From positions 792,501 through 856,500 of the forward strand of contig NZ_CAKLBX010000001.1 in NCBI RefSeq assembly GCF_920987055.1: a DNA stretch of 64,000 bases, given 5' to 3'. Positions 36,053 through 44,633 of this stretch are shown here, piece after piece (position 1 is the stretch's first letter; each line of letters starts with the position of its first letter). The position numbers and the translations under genes were made by a program. Origin of the DNA: Novosphingobium sp. CECT 9465. GTDB taxonomy: Bacteria; Pseudomonadota; Alphaproteobacteria; Sphingomonadales; Sphingomonadaceae. The notes beneath the pieces were generated by a model that was not told where the DNA came from, made no database searches, and saw nothing but the letters and a program-made list of their open reading frames with translations.

Positions 36053-37399
36053 TTATTCCACAGGAGTCTGCAAGACACGCCCTGAAAGCGAGTTCGGCCC
36101 AGCTTCGATCAATTCCACATCGACCAGATCGCCGATCGCGAAATCGCCGATGAAATGCACCGATTGCAGCCACGGCGATTTGCCGAGCCACTGGCCGGGC
36201 AGCTTGCCCCGACGTTCGACCAGCACGGTGCAACGCCGCCCGATACTGGCCTGGTTGAAGGCAAGCGAACTGCGCTGGAGCGCGGCTTGCAAGCGCTGCA
36301 ACCGTTCGTCCATTTCGACGGCGGGGACATGATCGGCCATTGTGGCCGCCGGTGTGCCGGGTCGCGGGGAATACTTGAAGCTGAACGCCTGCGCATAGCC
36401 GACCGCTTCAACGAGTTTCACCGTTTCATTGAATTCGGACGGAGTTTCACCGGGGAAGCCGACGATGAAATCCCCGGAAATCGCGATGTCAGGCCGCACC
36501 GCCCGGATACGGTCAAGAAGCGACAGGTAACTGCTGACCGTGTGGCTGCGGTTCATCGCTGCCAGCACGCGGTCGCTGCCCGCCTGTACGGGCAGATGGA
36601 GGAAGGGCATCAACTTGTCGATCTCGCCGTGCGCGGCGATCAGGCCCTCGGTCATGTCGTTAGGATGGCTGGTGGTGTAGCGAATGCGGCTGAGATCAGG
36701 ATCGGCGGCAAGCGCGCGGATCAGGCCATCAAGGCCGATCGTGCGACCCTTGTCGTCCTCGGACGTCCAGGCATTCACGTTCTGGCCAAGCAGCGTGATT
36801 TCCCGTGCGCCGCCCGCGACGAGAAGCCTAGCCTCCTCGACCAGGTCGTTGAACGGGCGCGATATTTCCGCGCCGCGCGTGTAAGGTACGACGCAATAGG
36901 TGCAGAACTTGTCGCAGCCTTCCTGGACTGTAAGGAAGGCGGACGGGCCGGATTTCCGACGCTTGGGCAGGGCGGCGAACTTGGCCTGTGCGGGCATATC
37001 GGTTTCGGTCGCACGGCCACCGGCGGCGGCGCGCGCCACCATATCGGGCAAATGGTGATAGGATTGCGGGCCGACCACGACCTTGACACTGGGGGCGCGG
37101 GCCATGATTTCCTCGCCTTCGGCCTGGGCGACGCATCCGGCAACGGCGATCAACGGGGCAGTGCCATCTTCGCGGCGCAAGCGCCCAATGTCGGAATAGA
37201 CCTTTTCGGTCGCCCTTTCGCGGATATGGCAGGTGTTCAGCACGACGAGGTCCGCATCCTCGCCCCCGCTGACCGCGGTCATGCCCTGCGCGCCGAGCAG
37301 TTCGGCCATGCGTTCACCGTCATAGACGTTCATCTGGCAGCCGAAGCTCTTGACGCTGAATGTCTTCGGGAAGCTTTTGGGGGCAGAGGATGCAGGCAT
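36053..37399 (-). CDS. miaB: tRNA-2-methylthio-N6-dimethylallyladenosine synthase
   Basis: 448 residues. The UPF0004 domain (KSFGCQMNVYDGERM) holds one set of cysteines, LNTCHIRERA and AVAGCVAQAEG, for the auxiliary 4Fe-4S cluster. The radical SAM motif CDKFCTYCVVPYTRG (C-x3-C-x2-C) lies near 165. A C-terminal TRAM domain ends in LIEAGPNSLSGRVL. It adds the methylthio group to i6A37 of tRNAs reading UNN codons. Downstream of plsC by 33 bp and upstream of phoH in the minus-strand array. Confidence 0.97.
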   Translation of the reverse strand: MPASSAPKSFPKTFSVKSFGCQMNVYDGERMAELLGAQGMTAVSGGEDADLVVLNTCHIRERATEKVYSDIGRLRREDGTAPLIAVAGCVAQAEGEEIMARAPSVKVVVGPQSYHHLPDMVARAAAGGRATETDMPAQAKFAALPKRRKSGPSAFLTVQEGCDKFCTYCVVPYTRGAEISRPFNDLVEEARLLVAGGAREITLLGQNVNAWTSEDDKGRTIGLDGLIRALAADPDLSRIRYTTSHPNDMTEGLIAAHGEIDKLMPFLHLPVQAGSDRVLAAMNRSHTVSSYLSLLDRIRAVRPDIAISGDFIVGFPGETPSEFNETVKLVEAVGYAQAFSFKYSPRPGTPAATMADHVPAVEMDERLQRLQAALQRSSLAFNQASIGRRCTVLVERRGKLPGQWLGKSPWLQSVHFIGDFAIGDLVDVELIEAGPNSLSGRVLQTPVE

Positions 37400-37432
37400 G
37401 GCCGCGCCGATACGGGATTCGGGGGCGTTTGG

Positions 37433-38206
37433 CTACCGTTTGCGGGCAAGCGCGGCAAGGATGCGTTCGCGCGCGGCGATCGCCATCGTCTTGCGATTGA
37501 CGGTTTCGCTCTCGTCCAGGGCCGCAAGGAAGTGAACTGTCACCTGCTGGCGGCGGCGGCGCGCAAGGATCTTGAGGAAGTTGTCCAGCCCCGGCTCTTC
37601 GCCGATCCATGCCATGGCGGCCACATCGGGACCATAATCGAGCCAGACCGGCTGGATGGCGATGCCGGGCGGTGGCGGATCGAGCGCAGACAGCAGCGAG
37701 GACTTGAACGGCAGCAGGCCGTTACCATCGCTGGTTGTGCCTTCGGGAAATACGGTCAGCGCACCGGTATCGGTCAGCGCTGCACGAACCAGTTCGACCT
37801 GGGTGTGCACAGAGCGGCGTTCATGGCGCGCCACGAACACGGTGTCGTTCATATCGCACAGCCATTTGAGCAGTCCGTGATCGGCAAGGCCTGAATGCGC
37901 GACGAAGGCGCTGCCGCTGGCCCCTGCGATAACCGGAATGTCGAGCCAGCTTACATGATTCGACAAAAGGAAAGCGCCCTTGCGGGAAGGCGCACCCTCG
38001 ATCCGCACTTTCGCTCCGGCGATAGTCGCAATCCCGCCAAGGAACAGGCGCGGCCAAGGGTTATGCAGCCGCAGGACCGGCCACACGTAGTAAAAGGGAA
38101 TGCAAACGATCAGCCACAGCAGCATCGCGGACAGACGCAGGCCGATGCGCAACCTTGCGGCCAGCGAAAACCCGATTCCGCTGGCGGCGTCAGCCGTCCC
38201 GTTCAA
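37433..38206 (-). CDS. plsC: 1-acyl-sn-glycerol-3-phosphate acyltransferase
   Basis: About 257 residues. No ATG precedes the first helix, so I take the TTG at 38206, which overlaps the fur end by 17 bp; the start is uncertain. The first ~45 residues hold a membrane segment (LSAMLLWLIVCIPFYYVWPV). The acyltransferase motifs are NHVSWLDIPV (H-x4-D form) and FPEGTTSDG, with RHERRSVHTQ between. It makes phosphatidic acid at the inner membrane. The fur-plsC-miaB order is usual in this group. Confidence 0.92.
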   Translation of the reverse strand: MNGTADAASGIGFSLAARLRIGLRLSAMLLWLIVCIPFYYVWPVLRLHNPWPRLFLGGIATIAGAKVRIEGAPSRKGAFLLSNHVSWLDIPVIAGASGSAFVAHSGLADHGLLKWLCDMNDTVFVARHERRSVHTQVELVRAALTDTGALTVFPEGTTSDGNGLLPFKSSLLSALDPPPPGIAIQPVWLDYGPDVAAMAWIGEEPGLDNFLKILARRRRQQVTVHFLAALDESETVNRKTMAIAARERILAALARKR

Positions 38207-38612
38207 GCTTGACGCCGTAAAGTTCCATCCGGTGATCGACCAGGCGATAGCCCAGCTTTTCCGAGATCTGGCGCTGAAGCTGTTCGAGTTCGGGATCGAC
38301 GAATTCGATGACCTTGCCCGTTTCGACATCGATCAGGTGATCGTGATGGGCCTCAGGCGATGCTTCATACCGCGCGCGACCATCGCCAAAATCGTGGCGA
38401 TCGAGAATGCCGGCTTCTTCGAACAGCCGCACTGTCCGGTAAACCGTGGCGATCGAAATTCGGGGATCGATGGACGCGGCCCGTTCGTGCAGCTTTTCTA
38501 CATCGGGATGATCGTCGCTGTCCGACAGGACACGCGCAATGGTGCGACGCTGATCGGTGATGCGCAGTCCACGCTCTGCGCAGAGAGCTTCGATGTCGAT
38601 GGCCTGGTGCAC
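38190..38612 (-). CDS. fur: Fur-family metal-responsive regulator
   Basis: 140 residues. The winged helix has GLRITDQRRTIARVLSDSD, then DHPDVEKLHERAASIDPRIS and ATVYRTVRLFEEAGILDRHD. The regulatory metal region is HHDHLIDVETGKVIEF, with EFVDPELEQLQ. There is no C-terminal CxxC, consistent with alphaproteobacterial Fur/Mur/Irr-branch proteins, so Fe or Mn could be the signal. A strong terminator for mucR ends only about 12 bp before this start codon, so the fur promoter must be very compact or overlap it. Confidence 0.93.
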   Translation of the reverse strand: MHQAIDIEALCAERGLRITDQRRTIARVLSDSDDHPDVEKLHERAASIDPRISIATVYRTVRLFEEAGILDRHDFGDGRARYEASPEAHHDHLIDVETGKVIEFVDPELEQLQRQISEKLGYRLVDHRMELYGVKLERDG

Positions 38613-38623
38613 TGGGAATCCGT

Positions 38624-38677
38624 CAAAAAAACAGCCGAAAAGAAATCGGCCCGCCGAACTATAGAGCGGCGGGCCGA
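38624..38677 (-). terminator. Rho-independent terminator between mucR and fur
   Basis: On the minus strand, an 11-bp perfect stem (TCGGCCCGCCG 38646-38656 with CGGCGGGCCGA 38667-38677) and 10-nt loop is followed by a T-rich stretch ending in seven Ts (complement of A-tract 38625-38631). It separates mucR from fur and so splits the apparent ten-gene array. Confidence 0.85.
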
Positions 38678-38725
38678 ATCTTCAACAGTGCGCAATGCAA
38701 TTGCGCCGTCTATATTTTTCGCAGG

Positions 38726-39166
38726 TCACGCAGCGGCAGGCTTGCGTCCACGCTTTGGTGCAGGCTTGCGGCCCAGGCCGATCTTCTTGGCAAGTTCACG
38801 GCGCTTTTCAGCATAAGCCGGAGCGACCATCGGATAATCGGCCGGGAGATTCCAGCGTGTGCGATACTGGTCCGGCGTCATGTTGTAGCGCGTGGAAAGG
38901 TGGCGCTTGAGCATCTTGAGCTTCTTGCCATCTTCCAGACAGACGATGTGATCGTTCTTGACCGAAGAGCGGATCGACACGGCCGGCTCAGGCATCGGCT
39001 CTTCAGCAGCAACAGGCTGATCAAGGCCAGCAAGCGCCGTATAGACGTTGCTGATCAGGACGGGCAGGTCGCTGACGGCGACGCTGTTGTTGCTGACATG
39101 TGCAGCCACGATGTCCGACGTGAGCGTGATCAGGGTTTCACGCATGTCGATTTGAACTTCACTCAT
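38726..39166 (-). CDS. MucR/Ros-family zinc-finger regulator
   Basis: 146 residues from ATG 39166 (AAGGTTGG upstream). The Ros-type finger reads VCLEDGKKLKMLKRHL, STRYNMTPDQYRTRWNLP, with the first metal residue Cys and later His positions, and Asp in place of the second Cys as is usual in this family. A Lys/Arg-rich tail follows (GLGRKPAPKRGRKPAAA). MucR proteins are H-NS-like gene silencers controlling exopolysaccharide, motility and cell cycle in alphaproteobacteria. An inverted repeat sits 53 bp upstream; members of the family repress themselves. Confidence 0.95.
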   Translation of the reverse strand: MSEVQIDMRETLITLTSDIVAAHVSNNSVAVSDLPVLISNVYTALAGLDQPVAAEEPMPEPAVSIRSSVKNDHIVCLEDGKKLKMLKRHLSTRYNMTPDQYRTRWNLPADYPMVAPAYAEKRRELAKKIGLGRKPAPKRGRKPAAA

Positions 39167-39218
39167 TGCGAACCAACCTTCTGTGTTTGCTCGTATCGAG
39201 CCTTTGGTTATTTCAAGA

Positions 39219-39248
39219 TATAAAAGGTGATGTGGATCACCTTTTATA
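39219..39248 (-). promoter_or_regulatory. Inverted repeat upstream of mucR (possible operator)
   Basis: A perfect 13-bp arm pair, TATAAAAGGTGAT (39219-39231) and ATCACCTTTTATA (39236-39248), with only 4 nt between. It lies in AT-rich DNA 53 bp upstream of the mucR start. The strong symmetry and absence of a T-tract favour a dimeric repressor site over a terminator. Confidence 0.6.
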
Positions 39249-39332
39249 GTCGAGTCGATCAAGGATACAACCATAGGATTCAACTTTTTTTAATGCGGTT
39301 TTGCACTTAGCAAAATCTCGTCAAGTATCTGT

Positions 39333-39806
39333 TCAATCATCAAAGACCAGTTCCTGGCTGATGGCATCGATGCGACTGCCTGCTGCGGTGCGGTAATAAG
39401 CTGGACGAACACCGATTTCCCGAAAACCATGCGCCGCATAGAGATAACTGGCCGGATTATCGCGTCGCATCTCAAGGAAAATCCGCGCCATTCCATTGGC
39501 GCGCGCCTGATTGATGAAGCGCTGCAATAGTTGCCGGCCAAGTCCTTGGCGGCGGTATTGCGGTGCGATTGCGAACAGAAGCAATTCTTCTTCGTCAAGA
39601 ATACTGCGGCCCATGAAGAAGCCAGCCGTATCGGTATTCGGGTCAAGTACATCCGAACCATCAGGTCCGATCAACCCGTAGCGGCAATTGCCGACCGTCA
39701 AGGCGTCGCCAACCTGCCTGCGGTTCCAGGCTTCGCCAAATTCAGGGGGAAAAGCGCGCTCCATGACAGACATGATCCGATCAATGTCGTCAGGCGGTGC
39801 GATCAT
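39333..39806 (-). CDS. rimI: Ribosomal-protein-alanine N-acetyltransferase
   Basis: 157 residues, GNAT fold. The acetyl-CoA binding loop is RRQGLGRQLLQRFINQA (Q/R-x2-G-x-G/A); the rest is typical RimI: EEELLLFAIAPQYRR, FLEMRRDNPAS, YAAHGFREIG. It follows tsaB by 18 bp, the near-universal tsaB-rimI neighbourhood, which supports the name. No membrane or signal segment. Confidence 0.9.
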   Translation of the reverse strand: MIAPPDDIDRIMSVMERAFPPEFGEAWNRRQVGDALTVGNCRYGLIGPDGSDVLDPNTDTAGFFMGRSILDEEELLLFAIAPQYRRQGLGRQLLQRFINQARANGMARIFLEMRRDNPASYLYAAHGFREIGVRPAYYRTAAGSRIDAISQELVFDD

Positions 39807-39824
39807 CGGCGTGTGGGTCTGCGG

Positions 39825-40442
39825 TCAGGCCGCTGCCGGCAGTCGCGCATCCGGCGCGCGGCCATAGCTCGGCCTTGGATCGGCATGGAATGCGGTCACT
39901 GGCAGCAGTGCCACGCGCCGTGCATCCGGCCGCAGATCGAGTGCCAGAGTGTCCGATCGCGCTTGGGCAATGGCCATTGCCTGGCTGCCCGCGACAATCG
40001 GAGCGGTCGAACGTGAGATCGCCTCGGCCGGCGGGAGCGAGGCCAGGGCTGCGCCTGGCAGGCCGTCGGGGCCGAACGGCTGGAAGAACCATTCGCCGTG
40101 GCCGCCCGTCATGCACACGTCGACAGGGCTGCGGGGGTGTTCGGCCTGCGCCATGGCGGCGACCAGCCACAGGCTCTCGAAGCCCTCAAGCCGCGCGCCC
40201 CATGCCATCGCCAGCGCTCTGGCCGCGGCAAGGCCTACGCGAATGCCGGTGAAACTGCCGGGGCCAACATCGACCGCAATGATGTCCGCGCGGCCTTTGC
40301 CGGGCAGACTGGCGATCATCGGAACAAGCCGTTCGGCATGGCCGCGGCCGAGGGTCAGGCATTCTCCGGCGACGAGTCGGCCATCCTCGATCAGGGCGAT
40401 CGAGCAACTTTCCGTTGCGCTGTCGATCACCAGAGTCCGCAT
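39825..40442 (-). CDS. tsaB: tRNA threonylcarbamoyladenosine biosynthesis protein TsaB
   Basis: 205 residues. ASKHA fold start VIDSATESCSIALIEDGRL, then ERLVPMIASL and the conserved VDVGPGSFTGIRVGLAAARAL. TsaB supports TsaD in making t6A37 in ANN-reading tRNAs. It lies 4 bp downstream of nfuA and 18 bp upstream of rimI, an operon of iron-sulfur and tRNA/ribosome modification genes. Confidence 0.94.
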   Translation of the reverse strand: MRTLVIDSATESCSIALIEDGRLVAGECLTLGRGHAERLVPMIASLPGKGRADIIAVDVGPGSFTGIRVGLAAARALAMAWGARLEGFESLWLVAAMAQAEHPRSPVDVCMTGGHGEWFFQPFGPDGLPGAALASLPPAEAISRSTAPIVAGSQAMAIAQARSDTLALDLRPDARRVALLPVTAFHADPRPSYGRAPDARLPAAA

Positions 40443-40446
40443 CGCG

Positions 40447-41031
40447 TCAGGCAGCGCGCACTTCGCTGACTTCGGGGACGTAGTGCTTGAGCAGGCTTTC
40501 GATGCCGTTCTTCAGCGTTGCGCTGGATGACGGGCAACCTGAACACGCCCCCTGCATCTGCAGGTAGACCACGCCTTCGCGGAAGCCGCGATAGATGATG
40601 TCTCCGCCATCGTTGGCAACCGCCGGGCGGACGCGGGTCTCGATCAGGTCCTTGATCTGTTCGATCACTTCTGCATCTGCCGGATCGTCGCTGAAATCAT
40701 CGGATTCAGCGGGCACCGCGATGCCAGCGGCACTGCCGGGGGTGAACAGCGGTGCCTGTGCCACGAAATGATCGAGCAGCAGCGAAAGCACCTGCGGCTT
40801 GAGGCTGGCCCATTCGACGCCGGGAGCAGCCGTCACCGAAACAAAATCGCGCCCGAAGAATACGCCGGTCACATCGCCCAGATCGAACAGGGCCTGCGCC
40901 AGCGGCGATGCCTCTGCCGCTTCGGGCGAAGTGAATTCGCGCGTACCAGTGGCCATCACCAGTTCTCCGGGCAGGAACTTGAGCGTGGCGGGGTTGGGCG
41001 TGGTTTCGGTCTCTATGAACATGATTCGCAT
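40447..41031 (-). CDS. nfuA: NfuA-type iron-sulfur cluster carrier
   Basis: 194 residues from ATG 41031 (GGCAGG ribosome site); the family start MFIETETTPNPATLKFLPG begins three codons later. An N-terminal Nfu_N domain (to about 90) is followed by an acidic linker and a C-terminal NifU-like domain with the cluster ligands GACSGCPSS (C-x2-C). It hands 4Fe-4S clusters to client enzymes; MiaB, encoded 3 kb downstream, is one such client type (inference). It heads the minus-strand array. Confidence 0.95.
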   Translation of the reverse strand: MRIMFIETETTPNPATLKFLPGELVMATGTREFTSPEAAEASPLAQALFDLGDVTGVFFGRDFVSVTAAPGVEWASLKPQVLSLLLDHFVAQAPLFTPGSAAGIAVPAESDDFSDDPADAEVIEQIKDLIETRVRPAVANDGGDIIYRGFREGVVYLQMQGACSGCPSSSATLKNGIESLLKHYVPEVSEVRAA

Positions 41032-41120
41032 GTACGCCTGCCACAAGCGGGGTCAAGTGGACGAAATGAGTCGTATTTGCGTTTCGCGCCGGGTTTTTCG
41101 ATTTATCCGCAAGGCGGCGC

Positions 41121-41708
41121 ATGGCGCAGATCAACACCAGCGCCTATGCGGGAGCCATGACGACCTTCGCCAAGGCTCTGAGCCGCATCGCCCCTGTCCT
41201 GTTCATCGCAATTGCATCGACTGCTGTGGCCGCCGCGCCGCCCAAGCCGCCGGTCCCTTCGATGCAGGCAATTCCGCTACCGCTGAACCCGGTGGTGAGC
41301 GCGAGCCAGCGTCTGTGCACGATAAAGACCGCCAGCGGGCTGGGGGCGATGACACTGAAGCCTGCCGAGGGGGCAAGACCCGCCAAGGCGGATTTCGCGC
41401 TGGTCAATTACATCGGTTATCTTGCCGCTGACGGGACCGTCTTCGATCAGGCGATGCAGGCCGCTTTCCCGGTCGAAGGAGTCATTCCCGGCTTTTCCGA
41501 AGGTTTGCAGATGATGGCCAAGGGCAGCACCTGGCGCTTCTGCGTCCCGGCGGTACTGGGTTATGGTGCTGAAGTATCCGGCCCGATTCCAGCCAATTCC
41601 GACCTCGTATTCCAGGTCGAACTGGTCGATTTCAAGACTTCTGCCGAAGTCGAGGCGATGCGTGCCGAACAAGGTGCGCAACAAGGCTCGATGGAAAGCC
41701 CGCAATAA
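41121..41708 (+). CDS. FKBP-type peptidyl-prolyl isomerase, exported
   Basis: 195 residues from ATG 41121; an in-frame ATG at 41157 is also possible and gives a more compact signal peptide. A hydrophobic export segment (IAPVLFIAIASTAVAAAPP) precedes an FKBP domain: NYIGYLAADGTVFDQAMQAA, GFSEGLQMMAKGSTWRFCVP, GYGAEVSGPIPANSDLVF. Catalyses proline isomerisation in periplasmic folding. Starts divergently from nfuA and is followed after 48 bp by an exported peptidase. Confidence 0.9.
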   Translation: MAQINTSAYAGAMTTFAKALSRIAPVLFIAIASTAVAAAPPKPPVPSMQAIPLPLNPVVSASQRLCTIKTASGLGAMTLKPAEGARPAKADFALVNYIGYLAADGTVFDQAMQAAFPVEGVIPGFSEGLQMMAKGSTWRFCVPAVLGYGAEVSGPIPANSDLVFQVELVDFKTSAEVEAMRAEQGAQQGSMESPQ

Positions 41709-41756
41709 CAGGTCTATTCACTGGTCCTTAATCCCAAGGCTACCTATAGTCGGGCG

Positions 41757-44633
41757 ATGCAATCCCCAAAAACGCGCGCCCTGCGCCTTGGCCTTCTCCT
41801 TCCGCTCCTGCTGCTGTCCGCGGCCCCGATCGATGCCCGCGCGCCGGCAAAGGCAGAGGTTCCGTGGCTCTACAAGGGATCGGACGTCCCGCAGGACAAG
41901 CAATGGACCTTCGGCGTCCTGCCGAACGGCATCCGCTATGCCGTTCGGCACAATGGCGTGCCGCCCGAACAGGTTTCGATCCGCGTCCTTGTGGATGCAG
42001 GGTCGATGTATGAAACCGATGCCCAGCGTGGGTATGCACACCTGCTGGAACACCTGACCTTCCGCGAATCGAAATATCTCAAGGAAGGCGAGACGATCCC
42101 TACCTGGCAGCGGCTGGGTGCCACGTTCGGCAGCGATACCAATGCCGAGACCAGCCCGACGCAGACCGTCTACAAGCTGGATATTCCGCAAGCCTCACCC
42201 GAAAAGCTGGACGAGACGTTCAGGCTGCTGTCGGGCATGATCATGGCGCCGGTGTTCACCGACCATGGCGTGAAGACCGAAGTACCGATCGTGCTGGCCG
42301 AAATGCGCGAACGCACCAGCCCGCAATCGCGTGTGCTGGACCAGACGCGCGACCTGTTCTTCAAGGGCCAGCTGCTCGCCTCGCGCAATCCCATCGGCAC
42401 GCCGCAGACACTGGAAGCCGCCAATGCAGCGGCGATCAAGGCGTTTCACGACAAGTGGTATCGCCCCGACAATACCGTGATCGTGGTGGCGGGCGATGCC
42501 GATCCTGCAGCGCTGATCGCGCGCATCGAACAGTGGTTTGGCGGCTGGAAGGTGGCGGGAAAGAAGCCGCCGCAGCCAAATTTCGGCAAGCCCGTTGCCC
42601 CGGCTGGCGTCGATCCGAAGAATCCGGTGGGCGAGGCGAAAGTTCTGGTCGAGCCGGATCTGCCGCGCATCGTCAACTGGGCCATCCTGCGCCCCTGGGT
42701 GAAGGTCAACGATACCATCGCCTACAATCAGGGACTGATGGTGGATCGGCTCGCGCTCGCGCTGATCAACCGCCGCCTCGAAGGACGTGCCCGTGGTGGC
42801 GGCAGCTATCTCGTCGCCTCGGTTGACGAAATGAAGCAGGAGCTTTCGCGATCGGCCGACGCGACCATTGTCACGGTCACGCCGCTGGGCGAGGACTGGA
42901 AAAGCGCCGTTACCGATGTTCGCTCGGTTATCGCCGATGCTTTGGCGACGGCGCCTTCTCAGGAAGAGATTGACCGCGAGGTGGCCGAGTTCGAAGTGGC
43001 GTTCAAGGTGGGCGTGGAAACGCAATCGACCATCGCCGGATCGAAGGCGGCGGACGACATCGTCAACGCGGTCGATATCCGCGAGACGGTGGCCAACCCC
43101 GATACCGTCTATGACATCTTCAGGCAGTCCATCCCCCGGTTCAAGCCGGAGGCAGTGCTGGCGAGCACGCGCAAGCTGTTCCAGGGCACGGTGATCCGTC
43201 CGATGATGATCACGCCCAAGGCGGGCGAAGCGGATGAGGCGGCATTGCGCGCAGCGCTGACCACTGCCGTCGATGCGGCTTCGGGCAGTCGCGTGGCTGC
43301 CAATTCGCTGAGTTTCGCAGACTTGCCACCCGTGGGACCAAAGGGCGCTGTGGCTTCGGCGCGGCCGATCGGCCTGCTGGGGATCGAACAGGTTGAATTG
43401 GCGAACGGGGTCAAGGTCCTGTTGTGGCCCAACGATGCAGAGCCGGGGCGGATCATCGTCAAGGTGCGGTTCGGCGGCGGCTATTCGGCGATCAGGCCGC
43501 AGGATGCGGTCTATGGCCCGATGGGATCGGTGGCGCTGATGGACAGCGGCATCGGTACGCTGGGCCGCGACGATCTTGATCGGCTCGCCACCGGGCGCAA
43601 GCTGAGCCTCGATTTCGATATCGACGACACCGCGTTCCGCATGTCTGCCGATACGCGCCCCGCCGACCTTGAAGACCAGCTTTACCTGATGGCGGCCAAA
43701 CTGGTGACGCCGCGCTGGGACCCGAACCCCGTCCTGCGCGCCAGGGCAGCGGCAAAGCTGCAATACGAAAGCTACAACTCATCGCCGATGGCGGTGCTGG
43801 GCCGTGATCTCACCTGGCTGTTGCGCGATGGCGATCCGCGCTATGCCACGCCCAACCCGGCAGAACTCGACAAGGTAACGCCGGAAGGCTTCCGCGCGAC
43901 ATGGGAGCCATTGCTGGCGCAAGGCCCGATCGAGATCGATCTGTTCGGCGATTTCAACCGCGAACAGGCGTTGGCATCGCTGGAAAAGACCTTTGGTGCC
44001 TTGCCTGCGCGGACGGCTGCTCCTGCCTCGGCGCTTGCGCCTTCGATCCCTGCGCATAATGCGGAGCCGCTGGTGCTGACCCATCGCGGCGATCCTTCGC
44101 AGGCGGCGGCAGTCGTGGCATGGCCGACCGGCGGTGGGCAGGCGGGTGTGCGGGAAAGTCGGCAACTCGAAATCCTGGCGCAGATATTCAACAACCGCCT
44201 GTTCGATGCGATGCGCGAAAAGACCGGCGCCAGCTATGCACCACAAGTGGGTTCAAGCTGGCCGCTGGACTTGCCATCAGGCGGGTATATCGCCGCAACC
44301 GTGCAGTTGCGACCCACCGATTTCGCAGCGTTCTTTGCCGCGGCTGACAAGATCGCGGCCGATCTTGCCGCCAGCCCGCCGACGGTGGACGAAGTGGGCC
44401 GGGTGACAGAGCCGCTCAAGCAGTTGATCACGCGCGCCAGCACCGGCAACGGGTTCTACATGTTCCAGCTGGAAGGCGCGGCCAACGATCCGCGCAAGAT
44501 CGCTGCGATCCGCACGATCCTGAACGATTACAGCCAGACCACGCCCGAACGGATGCAGGCGCTTGCCGCGCGTTATCTGAAGCAGGACAAGAGCTGGCGG
44601 TTGCAGGTCGTGCCTGAGAAAGCGACGCCTTAA
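41757..44633 (+). CDS. M16-family zinc metallopeptidase (pitrilysin-like), exported
   Basis: 958 residues with a signal peptide (ALRLGLLLPLLLLSAAPIDA). The inverted zinc motif H-x2-E-H is HLLEH at 95-99 in the first M16 domain, with downstream ETSPTQTVYKLDIP carrying further ligands/substrate contacts. A second, inactive-type M16 repeat occupies the C-terminal half (RESRQLEILAQIFNNRLFDA). Family enzymes clear peptides; periplasmic location is expected. The 3' end overlaps the convergent tadE stop (TTAA shared). Confidence 0.94.
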   Translation: MQSPKTRALRLGLLLPLLLLSAAPIDARAPAKAEVPWLYKGSDVPQDKQWTFGVLPNGIRYAVRHNGVPPEQVSIRVLVDAGSMYETDAQRGYAHLLEHLTFRESKYLKEGETIPTWQRLGATFGSDTNAETSPTQTVYKLDIPQASPEKLDETFRLLSGMIMAPVFTDHGVKTEVPIVLAEMRERTSPQSRVLDQTRDLFFKGQLLASRNPIGTPQTLEAANAAAIKAFHDKWYRPDNTVIVVAGDADPAALIARIEQWFGGWKVAGKKPPQPNFGKPVAPAGVDPKNPVGEAKVLVEPDLPRIVNWAILRPWVKVNDTIAYNQGLMVDRLALALINRRLEGRARGGGSYLVASVDEMKQELSRSADATIVTVTPLGEDWKSAVTDVRSVIADALATAPSQEEIDREVAEFEVAFKVGVETQSTIAGSKAADDIVNAVDIRETVANPDTVYDIFRQSIPRFKPEAVLASTRKLFQGTVIRPMMITPKAGEADEAALRAALTTAVDAASGSRVAANSLSFADLPPVGPKGAVASARPIGLLGIEQVELANGVKVLLWPNDAEPGRIIVKVRFGGGYSAIRPQDAVYGPMGSVALMDSGIGTLGRDDLDRLATGRKLSLDFDIDDTAFRMSADTRPADLEDQLYLMAAKLVTPRWDPNPVLRARAAAKLQYESYNSSPMAVLGRDLTWLLRDGDPRYATPNPAELDKVTPEGFRATWEPLLAQGPIEIDLFGDFNREQALASLEKTFGALPARTAAPASALAPSIPAHNAEPLVLTHRGDPSQAAAVVAWPTGGGQAGVRESRQLEILAQIFNNRLFDAMREKTGASYAPQVGSSWPLDLPSGGYIAATVQLRPTDFAAFFAAADKIAADLAASPPTVDEVGRVTEPLKQLITRASTGNGFYMFQLEGAANDPRKIAAIRTILNDYSQTTPERMQALAARYLKQDKSWRLQVVPEKATP

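Noticed and set aside
41121..41708. FKBP protein as a cytoplasmic trigger-type isomerase
   Set aside because: The strong hydrophobic export segment near the N-terminus favours periplasmic location.
42195..43763. Long antisense frame within the M16 peptidase gene
   Set aside because: Same GC-bias effect; composition is Arg/His/Asp-rich and the sense frame holds the H-x2-E-H peptidase.
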